Assembly: GCA_937926195.1 (NCBI GenBank)
Contig: CALEXZ010000002.1
Location: 1 to 18,309 of the forward strand
DNA: 18,309 nucleotides
Origin: an uncultured Actinomyces sp.
GTDB taxonomy: Bacteria > Actinomycetota > Actinomycetes > Actinomycetales > Actinomycetaceae
Reading direction: 5' to 3'
Within the stretch, counting starts at the first letter, position 1. Each line of letters begins with the position of its first letter. The notes under the pieces are model-generated. The model ran no database searches and had not been told where the DNA came from. It saw only the letters and a program-made list of their open reading frames with translations. Made by a program: the position numbers and the translations under genes. Shown here one piece after another: positions 1 to 6,345 of this stretch.

Positions 1-543
1 GACGACGGCCTCATCGCCTACCCGACCGACTCCGGCTACGCCCTCGCCTGCGCCCCGGGCAACAAGGAGGGGCTGGACCGCATCCGCCAGATCCGCCAGC
101 TCTCCGACAAGCACAACTTCACCTTCGTGTGCGCCGACTTCTCCCAGGTGGGCCCCCTCGCCATCGTCGGCAACAACGCCTTCCGCCTCATCAAGCGCCT
201 GACGCCGGGTCCCTGGACCTTCATCCTCAGGGGCACGAAGGAGGTGCCGCGCATGACCCTCAACCCGAAGAAGCACACGCTCGGCGTGCGCATCCCGGAC
301 CACGCCATCACCCAGGCCCTCGTCGCGGGCTACGGCAGGCCCCTGCTGTCGTCGACCTTCATCCGGCCCGGCAACGAGGTTCCCGAGACCAGCGGCTGGG
401 AGATCGAGGACGCGCTGGGGCACCTCATCGACGTCGTCATCGAGGGGCCTGTGGGCTCCACCGAGCCGACGACCGTCGTCGACCTCACCCAGGACGTGCC
501 TGAGGTGGCGCGCCAGGGCGCCGGGGACATCAGCCTTCTGTGA
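1..543 (+). CDS. yciO: YciO-family (Sua5/YrdC-like) protein, 5' end missing
   Basis: The gene enters the window already open and 180 residues are visible. By comparison with E. coli YciO (about 206 residues) roughly 26 N-terminal residues lie outside. The resemblance to YciO is strong from start to end: IAYPTDSGYALAC at visible residues 5-17, RIRQLSDKHNFTF at 32-44, the TPGPWTFILRGTKEVPR stretch, and a C-terminal TTVVDLT followed by GAGD. The fold is that of the YrdC/Sua5 enzymes, which make threonylcarbamoyl-adenylate for tRNA t6A37. Databases often label YciO proteins L-threonylcarbamoyladenylate synthase, but YciO is a separate subfamily and its physiological role is less settled, so I assign the family and not the reaction. 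It is probably a soluble cytoplasmic protein. Its last 14 nt overlap the 3' end of the convergent transporter gene. Confidence 0.9.
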   Translation, partial: DDGLIAYPTDSGYALACAPGNKEGLDRIRQIRQLSDKHNFTFVCADFSQVGPLAIVGNNAFRLIKRLTPGPWTFILRGTKEVPRMTLNPKKHTLGVRIPDHAITQALVAGYGRPLLSSTFIRPGNEVPETSGWEIEDALGHLIDVVIEGPVGSTEPTTVVDLTQDVPEVARQGAGDISLL

Positions 544-3046
544 CGCCGACGGCGGGCTCGTCCGCCGTCGGCTCGGGGGCCGCAGGCTCGTCAAACGCGG
601 GGTCGAACACGAGCTCGTCCACGACGGGCTCGTCAAACGCGAACTCGTCCACCTGGGCCTCGGGCGGCGGGGCAGGAGACTCGGCCCCCGCCTCGGCGGC
701 CTGCTGCCCGCGCTGCGCCAGCGCCAGCGCCCGAGCCAGGCCGTAGCGCTCGACGACCGGAACCAGCCACCGCGGCAGCCACCAGTTCCACCGGCCCAGC
801 AGCGACATCGCCGCGGGCATGAGCAGCATGCGCACGATCGTTGCGTCCACCGCCATGAGCACGGCCAGCGCGAAGGCGACCTGCGCCACGATGACGAGGT
901 CGGCGCTGAGGAAACTGAGGAAGACGACGATGAGCACGGCCGCGGTCGTGCTCGCCAGGCGGCCGGTGGCCTGCATCCCCGCGGCCACGGCTCCGGCGTC
1001 GTCCCCCTGGTCCTCGCGGTGCGCCGTCACCCGCTCGAAGAGGAAGAGGTCGTCGTCGGTCACCAGCCCCAGCCCGATGCCGATGACCACCGCCACCGCG
1101 TAGGCCTCCACACCGCCCAGGGACTCCACCCCGAGCAGGCCCGCCAGGTGCCCCTCCTGGAACACCCAGGTCACCACACCGAAGCTCGCCAGCACCGACA
1201 TCGTGTTGACCAGCAGCGTCTTGACCGGCACCACGAGCGAGGCCGTCGTCAGCAGCATGAGGGCGATGAGCACGAGCGAGAAGAGGGCCAGCACCCACGG
1301 CAGTGCGCCTGTGATCGCGTCCTGGAGGTCCACCTGGGCAGCGGCCTGGCCGGTGACCCACATGTCCGCCGGGGAGGCCAGGGCGCGCACCGCGCGCACC
1401 GCCTCCTCGGCCTCGGTGGTGGCGCCCTCGCCCGCGAGCTCGAGGTAGACGACGGTGTACTGGCCCGCCGTCGCGGTGCGCAGGATCGAGGTCACGCCCT
1501 CGGCGTGGGCCACCTGGCTGTTGATGAAGGCGGTGACGTTCTGTCCCGCCTGGGCGATGACGACGGTGGCGTCCGCGTCCTGGGCCGCCGGGTAGGAGGC
1601 CGCCAGCGTGTCAAGGTAGACGGCCTGGTCGGAGGAGCTGGGCACGAGGTCGTCGTCGGAGACGAGCACGTGCAGGTTGCGGGCCGGGGAGGCCAGCACG
1701 ACGAGGACGACGAGCGAGACCGCCAGCGCCACCCACGGCACCCGGCGCACGAGCGCCACCACGCGCGAGAACACGCCGCTCTCACGCGCCGCGTCCCCGA
1801 TCCACGAGCGCATCCGCCCCAGCAGCGGCATCCGCAGCAGCGGCGAGGAGCGGCGCAGGCGCCTTCCGATGACGGCCACGAGCGCCGGGGCCAGGGTGAG
1901 GCACACGGCGGTGGCGATGATGACGGCGGCGATGCCCGCGCGTGCGATCGCCCCCAGGACGTCGGTGCCCATGAGCATGAGCGCCACCAGGGCCACGATC
2001 ATCGTCAGCGAGGTGAACAGGATGGTTGGTCCCGTCTGGGTGAGCGTGAGCAGCACGGCCTTGGTCACCGGCGAGGCCCGTCGCCGACGACGGCGCTCCT
2101 CACGCCCGGCACGTCCCCGGGCCACCGGGGCGGCGGGGGCCTCACCGCCCTCCTTCTCGCGCAGCTGCACCAGCTCCTCACGGAAGCGCGCCGTGAACAC
2201 GAAGCCGTAGTCGGCGGCCAGTGCGAGGCCGATCATCGCCGTCACCGACAGGACGAAGGCCGGCATGTCGACGACGAGGCTGATGACCCACAGGGCGCCG
2301 GCCGAGACCACGAGGGTGGCCACCGCGGTGGCCACCGGCACCAGGGCGGGCAGGACGGCGCCGAAGACGAGCACGAGCAGCAGCAGGACGAGGGGCAGCG
2401 CGATGGCGACGGCGGTGAGCGCGTCACTGAGCGCCTGGTCGATGACGGCCCGCTCCTTGAGGGCCGCGTGGGAGACGATGCCCGTCGCCCCGGGGCTGAC
2501 GGAGGCCAGCTCCCCGGGCACCTGCTCCAGGCGGGCCTGCACCCTGGCCACGGCGTTCGCCACGTCCTGCGCGTAGTCCTCGTCCTCGGGATCGGCCACG
2601 GCGGAGCCGTTGGGGTCGACCGTGACGACGATGAGGAAGCCGTCGAGCTCCGTGGAGGCCAGGACCTGGGCGGCCGGCTCCGAGAGCATGCCCGGCACGA
2701 CGAAGGGGTCGAGCACGTTGGTCTCGCCGACCGCGGCCATGAGGTCCTTGTGGGCGTCCTCCAGGGCCGCCGCCACCGCCTCCTGCTGCTCGGTCGTGGA
2801 GATGTCCACCCCGGAGACCAGCAGGGTCACGGTCTGGCCGTCGCCCGACAGGGCCTTGATGATGTCCTCGCCCTCCTTGGACTCCGTCGCCCCCGGGGCG
2901 CCGGTGGTGCCGAGCAGCCGGTCCATGAGGGGACCCGCACCCAGCCCTCCGGCAGCCACCGCCAGGGCCACGAGCGCGACAAGCACCCAGGTGGCGACGA
3001 CGAGAGAGGCGTCCTTGACAACACGACGAGAGAGCCAGAGCAGCAC
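530..3046 (-). CDS. MMPL-family (RND superfamily) membrane transporter
   Basis: The predicted 838-residue protein has the MmpL/YdfJ layout. TM1 is at about 13-35, a first extracellular domain at 36-205, and TM2-TM6 lie between 208 and 393. TM7 is at about 436-452, a second extracellular domain at 453-573, and TM8-TM12 lie between 579 and 746. TM4 carries the Asp-Tyr pair of the proton relay (D279-Y280). At the matching place in TM10 the sequence is D664-D665, so the Tyr is replaced. A cytoplasmic loop of about 40 residues between TM4 and TM5 holds an Arg-rich run (about 310-323), and the C-terminal 40 residues are acidic with repeated DEP units. The GTG at 3046 is preferred because it directly precedes the basic stretch and TM1; upstream codons look non-coding and run into rarA. 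Proteins of this family export lipids or other hydrophobic compounds or drugs; the substrate cannot be inferred. The gene stands alone, divergent from rarA. Confidence 0.88.
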   Translation of the reverse strand: MLLWLSRRVVKDASLVVATWVLVALVALAVAAGGLGAGPLMDRLLGTTGAPGATESKEGEDIIKALSGDGQTVTLLVSGVDISTTEQQEAVAAALEDAHKDLMAAVGETNVLDPFVVPGMLSEPAAQVLASTELDGFLIVVTVDPNGSAVADPEDEDYAQDVANAVARVQARLEQVPGELASVSPGATGIVSHAALKERAVIDQALSDALTAVAIALPLVLLLLVLVFGAVLPALVPVATAVATLVVSAGALWVISLVVDMPAFVLSVTAMIGLALAADYGFVFTARFREELVQLREKEGGEAPAAPVARGRAGREERRRRRRASPVTKAVLLTLTQTGPTILFTSLTMIVALVALMLMGTDVLGAIARAGIAAVIIATAVCLTLAPALVAVIGRRLRRSSPLLRMPLLGRMRSWIGDAARESGVFSRVVALVRRVPWVALAVSLVVLVVLASPARNLHVLVSDDDLVPSSSDQAVYLDTLAASYPAAQDADATVVIAQAGQNVTAFINSQVAHAEGVTSILRTATAGQYTVVYLELAGEGATTEAEEAVRAVRALASPADMWVTGQAAAQVDLQDAITGALPWVLALFSLVLIALMLLTTASLVVPVKTLLVNTMSVLASFGVVTWVFQEGHLAGLLGVESLGGVEAYAVAVVIGIGLGLVTDDDLFLFERVTAHREDQGDDAGAVAAGMQATGRLASTTAAVLIVVFLSFLSADLVIVAQVAFALAVLMAVDATIVRMLLMPAAMSLLGRWNWWLPRWLVPVVERYGLARALALAQRGQQAAEAGAESPAPPPEAQVDEFAFDEPVVDELVFDPAFDEPAAPEPTADEPAVGVTEG
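545..572 (+). terminator. Hairpin after yciO, inside the opposing transporter gene
   Basis: GCCGACGGCGG (545-555) and CCGCCGTCGGC (562-572) are perfectly complementary, giving an 11-bp stem with a 6-nt loop GCTCGT. It begins 2 nt after the yciO stop. No T-run follows, as is common for hairpin terminators in high-GC actinobacteria. The same bases encode the last residues of the MMPL protein on the other strand. A role as yciO terminator is inferred from position and stem quality. Confidence 0.6.
585..641. repeat. Two 15-bp direct repeats in the transporter's acidic tail
   Basis: GGCTCGTCAAACGCG occurs exactly at 585-599 and 627-641, 42 nt (14 codons) apart. On the minus strand the copies encode the AFDEP units at residues 803-807 and 817-821 of the MMPL protein. 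The tail is therefore a small in-frame tandem duplication that may vary in length between strains. Confidence 0.7.
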
Positions 3047-3146
3047 CCGGCCATTGTTGCAGACGGCCGACGGCGGGCGCGGAAGCGGCGTGGCCCGCGG
3101 CGTCTCCGCAGCCGGGCCGGTCCCGGTGGCGCGATAGGCTCGCTCG
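3047..3146. promoter_or_regulatory. Divergent intergenic region between transporter gene and rarA
   Basis: These 100 nt separate the GTG starts of the MMPL gene (minus) and rarA (plus). The plus-strand -10 for rarA is clear (see 3135-3140). For the minus strand I find no TANNNT box at a suitable distance and no good Shine-Dalgarno before 3046. The transporter promoter therefore remains unidentified. I see no clear operator palindrome. Confidence 0.45.
3135..3140 (+). promoter_or_regulatory. -10 box of rarA, probably leaderless
   Basis: TAGGCT fits the actinobacterial TANNNT -10 and ends 6 nt before the GTG at 3147. That spacing would put transcription start on the first base of the start codon. 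No Shine-Dalgarno precedes the GTG, which agrees with a leaderless mRNA. No -35 resembling TTGACA is visible. Confidence 0.55.
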
Positions 3147-4538
3147 GTGGACCTCTTCGAGAGCGCAGGCACGGACGACCACGGCCTGCCCGTCGACGCG
3201 CACGCACCGCTGGCGGTGCGCATGCGCCCGCGCAGCCTCGACGAGGTCCTCGGCCAGGACCACCTGCTCACCCCCGGCGCGCCACTGCGGCGCCTGGTCG
3301 CACCCTCCGACGAGGGCCGCGGCCAGGGCGCCGGGGTCTCCTCCGTCATCCTGTGGGGTCCGCCCGGCACCGGCAAGACGACGCTGGCCTACCTCGTGGC
3401 CCGCGGCAGCGGACGACGCTTCGTCGAGCTCTCCGCGGTGACCGCGGGCGTCAAGGACGTGCGCGGCGTCGTCGAGGACGCACGACGTCGGCTGGCCGCC
3501 GCGGGGGAGGAGACCGTCCTCTTCGTCGACGAGGTGCACCGCTTCTCACGCTCCCAGCAGGACGCGCTGCTGCCCAGCGTCGAGAACCGGTGGGTCACCC
3601 TCGTGGCCGCCACCACCGAGAACCCCAGCTTCTCGGTGGTCTCCCCGCTGCTGTCGCGCTCCCTGCTGCTCACGCTCCACCCGCTCGGCGCCGACGAGGT
3701 GCGCGCCCTCGTCGACCGGGCGGTCGCCGACGAGCGGGGCCTGGGCGGGCGCGTGAGCATCGACGACGAGGCCCGCGAGCAGGTCGTGCGCATGGCCGGC
3801 TCCGACGCCCGCAAGTCCCTTACCGTCCTGGAGGCCGCCGCCGGAGCGGTCCTGGCCGCCTCGGCGGGAGGCGCCGGGGACGGCGCCGTCCCGGTCATCA
3901 CCCTCACCGACGTCGAGCAGGCCGCCGACGTCGCCGCCGTGCGCTACGACCGTCAGGGCGACCAGCACTACGACGTCGTCAGCGCCTTCATCAAGTCCAT
4001 GCGCGGCTCCGACCCCGACGCCACGCTGCACTACCTCGCCCGCATGGTCGCGGCGGGGGAGGACCCGCGCTACATCGCGCGCCGCATCACGATCCACGCC
4101 GCCGAGGACGTGGGCCTGGCCGACCCGAGCGTCCTGGCGACGGCGGTGGCGGCCCAGCAGGCCGTCGCCCTCATCGGCATGCCCGAGGCTCAGCTCGTGC
4201 TCGCCCAGGCGGCCCTCGCTGTCGCCACCGCGCCCAAGTCCAACGCGGTCACCCTCGGGATCCAGCGGGCCACGGCGGACGTCGGCGCGGGCCGCGGGGG
4301 CCAGGTGCCCGCGCACCTGCGCGACGCCCACTACGCGGGGGCCCAGCGCCTGGGGCACGGCACCGACTACCTCTACCCCCACGACTTCCCGCACGGTGTC
4401 GTCGCCCAGCAGTACCTGCCCGACTCCCTCGTGGGGCAGCGCTACTACGAGCCCACCACCAACGGCTTTGAGAAGCAGATCGCCTCCCGCCTGGAGGCGG
4501 TGCGCAGGATCCTCACGGGCGGCAGCACCGGTGGGTAG
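3147..4538 (+). CDS. rarA: Replication-associated recombination protein A (AAA+ ATPase)
   Basis: This 463-residue protein is of the RarA/MgsA/WRNIP1 family, cytoplasmic clamp-loader-like ATPases that act at stalled replication forks. The N-terminal motif MRPRSLDEVLGQDHLL (26-41) is typical. Walker A is GPPGTGKT (71-78), Walker B is VLFVDEVH (124-131), sensor 1 lies in AATTENPSF (154-162), and the sensor-2 region is around SDARKSLTVLE (219-229). The C-terminal RarA oligomerisation domain starts near YDVVSAFIKSMRGSDP (275-290) and includes DPRYIARRI and AEDVGLADP. Length is normal for the family. The GTG start places an acidic MDLFE at the N-terminus, as in actinobacterial relatives, and is supported by the -10 box just upstream. 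The 3' end overlaps the permease gene by 8 nt, so the two are very likely co-transcribed. Confidence 0.96.
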   Translation: MDLFESAGTDDHGLPVDAHAPLAVRMRPRSLDEVLGQDHLLTPGAPLRRLVAPSDEGRGQGAGVSSVILWGPPGTGKTTLAYLVARGSGRRFVELSAVTAGVKDVRGVVEDARRRLAAAGEETVLFVDEVHRFSRSQQDALLPSVENRWVTLVAATTENPSFSVVSPLLSRSLLLTLHPLGADEVRALVDRAVADERGLGGRVSIDDEAREQVVRMAGSDARKSLTVLEAAAGAVLAASAGGAGDGAVPVITLTDVEQAADVAAVRYDRQGDQHYDVVSAFIKSMRGSDPDATLHYLARMVAAGEDPRYIARRITIHAAEDVGLADPSVLATAVAAQQAVALIGMPEAQLVLAQAALAVATAPKSNAVTLGIQRATADVGAGRGGQVPAHLRDAHYAGAQRLGHGTDYLYPHDFPHGVVAQQYLPDSLVGQRYYEPTTNGFEKQIASRLEAVRRILTGGSTGG

Positions 4539-5334
4539 ACGCGCCCGCACCCTCCTGCTCGTGCTCGCCACCGGGATGGCGGCCGGGTTCCTGTCGGGGC
4601 TCTTCGGCGTGGGCGGGGGCCTCGTCATCGTGCCGGCGCTGAGGACCCTGCTGGGCATGGACCAGCGCCGTGCGGTGGCCACCTCCCTGGCCGCCATCGT
4701 TGTCACCGCCGCCGTGGGCGCCTGCACCTACGCGACCCGCGGGCAGGTGTCCCTTGCCGCCTGCCTCCTCGTGGGGGCGGGGTCCCTGGCGGGTGCGCAG
4801 CTGGGCACCTGGCTGCTGCGGCACCTGCCCCACCGGCTCCTGCCGTGGATCTTCGTCGGCTTCACCCTCACCGTTGTCGTCTCCCAGCAGCTGCGGGTGC
4901 CCGTGCGCGACGCCGCCCTCGACCTCGACGTGCTGCGCGCCGCCGCACTCGTGGCGGTCGGCGTGGTGGCGGGCGTCCTGGCGGGGCTCGTCGGTGTGGG
5001 AGGCGGCAGCGTCGTCGTCCCCGGCCTTGAGCTCGTCGCCGGCACCGGTGACCTGCTGGCGCGCGGCACCTCCCTGCTCGTCATGGTGCCCACGGCGCTG
5101 ACCGGCACGTGGTCCAACCTGCGCCACGGCCTGGTCGACCCGTGCACGGGGGTGCTGGTGGGCGCGGCCGCCGCGCTCGCCGCACCCCTGGGGGTCCACG
5201 TGGCCGCCCGGGTGAGCCCCGCGACCGGCAGCCTCATGTTCAGCGGCTTCCTCGTGTGCGTCGTGCTCAGCATGCTCGTCCGTGAGCGCGCCCGCCACCG
5301 CGACGAGCGGCCGCAGACCGCCTCTCGGGGCTGA
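4531..5334 (+). CDS. TSUP family permease (TauE/SafE type)
   Basis: The protein has 267 residues and is strongly hydrophobic, with about eight membrane segments in two related halves. Each half opens with the family's glycine-rich motif: GFLSGLFGVGGGLVIVPAL (19-37) and AGLVGVGGGSVVVPGLEL (151-168). RAVATSLAAIV (47-57) and ARGTSLLVMVPTALTG (177-192) are the matching second motifs. TSUP proteins move sulfur-containing or organic anions such as sulfite, sulfoacetate or taurine-derived compounds; the substrate cannot be read from the sequence. The GTG at 4531 lies inside the end of rarA (8-nt overlap) and yields a short RR-containing N-terminus before TM1; an earlier start would add rarA-frame shadow sequence. 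The short Arg-rich C-terminus is probably cytoplasmic. No functional link to rarA is evident beyond shared transcription. Confidence 0.88.
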   Translation: MGRRARTLLLVLATGMAAGFLSGLFGVGGGLVIVPALRTLLGMDQRRAVATSLAAIVVTAAVGACTYATRGQVSLAACLLVGAGSLAGAQLGTWLLRHLPHRLLPWIFVGFTLTVVVSQQLRVPVRDAALDLDVLRAAALVAVGVVAGVLAGLVGVGGGSVVVPGLELVAGTGDLLARGTSLLVMVPTALTGTWSNLRHGLVDPCTGVLVGAAAALAAPLGVHVAARVSPATGSLMFSGFLVCVVLSMLVRERARHRDERPQTASRG

Positions 5335-5354
5335 GGAACCGGTCACACGAGTGC

Positions 5355-5369
5355 GCCGCGGCTCGCGGC
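5355..5369 (+). terminator. Possible short hairpin after the permease gene
   Basis: GCCGCG (5355-5360) and CGCGGC (5364-5369) can form a 6-bp stem with a 3-nt loop, 20 nt after the permease stop and just before the rpsD promoter. There is no T-run and the stem is short, so chance in GC-rich DNA is a real alternative. Confidence 0.3.
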
Positions 5370-5386
5370 CGGGGCCGACGGGCGGC

Positions 5387-5392
5387 TACTGT
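5387..5392 (+). promoter_or_regulatory. -10 box of rpsD
   Basis: TACTGT matches TANNNT and is one of few AT-containing hexamers in the 194-nt gap before rpsD. Transcription would start near 5399, leaving a leader of about 130 nt. No convincing -35 is visible. Confidence 0.5.
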
Positions 5393-5397
5393 TCCCG

Positions 5398-5508
5398 GGT
5401 TGTCGTCGTGCGGGTCCGCGCCGCCCGAGACAACCACCCTGGGGTCCTGGCCCGTACACGTGGCTGACCCCGCGCCCCGAGCACCCGCACGGGGAGTGCG
5501 ATCACTCC
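5398..5508 (+). promoter_or_regulatory. Structured 5' leader of rpsD, candidate S4 autoregulatory site
   Basis: GGTTGTC (5398-5404) is complementary to GACAACC (5429-5435), with an inner CGGG/CCCG pairing (5411-5414 with 5424-5427). A second hairpin, GGAGTG (5493-5498) with CACTCC (5503-5508) and tetraloop CGAT, ends 3 nt before the AGGAAG ribosome-binding sequence (5512-5517). S4 represses its own mRNA through leader structures in several bacteria. That this leader does the same is inferred from structure and position only. Confidence 0.4.
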
Positions 5509-5528
5509 GACAGGAAGAAGAGACGAGC

Positions 5529-6152
5529 ATGAGCTCCTCCCGCTCCCGCCGCCAGGTGCGCCTCTCGCGCGCCCTCGGCATCCCGCTGACCCCCAAGGCC
5601 GTGCGCTACTTCGAGAAGCGCCCCTACGGCCCCGGCGAGCACGGCCGCGCCCGCCGCCGCACCGAGTCGGACTACGCCGTCCGACTCAAGGAGAAGCAGC
5701 GTCTTCGCGCCCAGTACGGCATCCGCGAGGCCCAGCTCCAGCGCGTCTTCCAGGAGGCCCGCCGCGAGAAGGGCCTGACCGGTGAGTCCCTCGTCGAGCT
5801 GCTCGAGATGCGCCTGGACGCCCTCGTCCTGCGCTCCGGCTTCGCCCGCACCATCGCCCAGGCCCGCCAGGACGTCGTGCACCGCCACATCCTCGTCGAC
5901 GGCAAGGTCGTCGACCGCCCCTCCTTCCGCGTCAAGCCCGGCCAGACCATCCAGGTCCGCCCCCGCTCGCAGGTGATGGTCCCCTTCCAGATCGCCGCCG
6001 CCGGCGCCCACCGCGACGTGCTGCCCGCCGTCCCCGAGTACCTCACCGTCGAGCTCGAGAAGCTCACCGCCACCCTGGTGCGCCGCCCCAAGCGCGACGA
6101 GGTCCCCGTCACCTGCGACGTCCAGATGGTCGTCGAGTACTACTCGCGCTGA
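5529..6152 (+). CDS. rpsD: 30S ribosomal protein S4
   Basis: S4 is a primary 16S rRNA-binding protein that nucleates assembly of the 30S subunit body. The 207-residue product closely resembles the Streptomyces form: SRALGIPLTPKAVRYFEKRPYGPGEHGR spans 13-40, the EKQRLRAQYG motif lies at 55-64, and the S4 RNA-binding domain covers about 96-157 (RLDALVLRSGFARTIAQARQ and ILVDGKVVDRPSFRVKPG). The protein ends VVEYYSR as usual. The N-terminus has no zinc-binding cysteines, so it is the Zn-independent C-minus type. The ATG at 5529 follows AGGAAG (5512-5517) and gives the expected N-terminus; an in-frame GTG upstream would add non-homologous sequence. The gene is monocistronic, with its own promoter and a strong hairpin after it, which fits independent and possibly autogenous control. 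Confidence 0.97.
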   Translation: MSSSRSRRQVRLSRALGIPLTPKAVRYFEKRPYGPGEHGRARRRTESDYAVRLKEKQRLRAQYGIREAQLQRVFQEARREKGLTGESLVELLEMRLDALVLRSGFARTIAQARQDVVHRHILVDGKVVDRPSFRVKPGQTIQVRPRSQVMVPFQIAAAGAHRDVLPAVPEYLTVELEKLTATLVRRPKRDEVPVTCDVQMVVEYYSR

Positions 6153-6180
6153 CACCTCCGCAAAGGACGACAGCCGCCTG

Positions 6181-6213
6181 GACGCCCCGGACCGCTCGCC
6201 GGTTCGGGGCGTC
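6181..6213 (+). terminator. Strong hairpin terminator after rpsD
   Basis: The arms 6181-6193 (GACGCCCCGGACC) and 6201-6213 (GGTTCGGGGCGTC) pair over 13 bp with one G-U wobble and a 7-nt loop. It lies 28 nt after the rpsD stop and before the alaS promoter. Only a weak pyrimidine stretch follows (CCCGCTTCCC). This is the best intrinsic terminator candidate in the window. Confidence 0.75.
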
Positions 6214-6235
6214 CCCGCTTCCCGACGCACCGGGG

Positions 6236-6241
6236 TAGTCT
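6236..6241 (+). promoter_or_regulatory. -10 box of the alaS-ruvX-mltG-aroE operon
   Basis: TAGTCT matches TANNNT and sits between the rpsD hairpin and alaS. Start of transcription would be near 6248, leaving a leader of about 98 nt. That leader has small hairpins, CCCAC/GTGGG at 6251-6263 and GCCCG/CGGGC at 6277-6289. No T-box specifier structure is apparent. Confidence 0.5.
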
Positions 6242-6345
6242 CGCCCCGGTCCCACCGCGTGGGCACCGACGACGCGGCCCGCGCCGGGCGCAGCCCTCCC
6301 AGCCACCCCACACCCACGCACCAGACTCAGGAGCAAGAACAGCAC

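Noticed and set aside
3047..3376. A longer N-terminus for the transporter gene, starting at 3376
   Set aside because: The extra 110 residues are Arg/Ser/Pro-rich shadow of rarA and of the divergent promoter region. The natural start before TM1 is at 3046.
1019..4471. A 1150-codon open frame on the plus strand across the transporter gene and rarA
   Set aside because: Its product is dominated by H, R, G, D and E in low-complexity runs with no family resemblance. It is the GC-rich shadow of the antisense MMPL gene and of rarA in another frame.
6248..6345. A T-box or other riboswitch in the alaS leader
   Set aside because: The leader is too short, and no T-box sequence or specifier loop is visible; only small GC hairpins are present.
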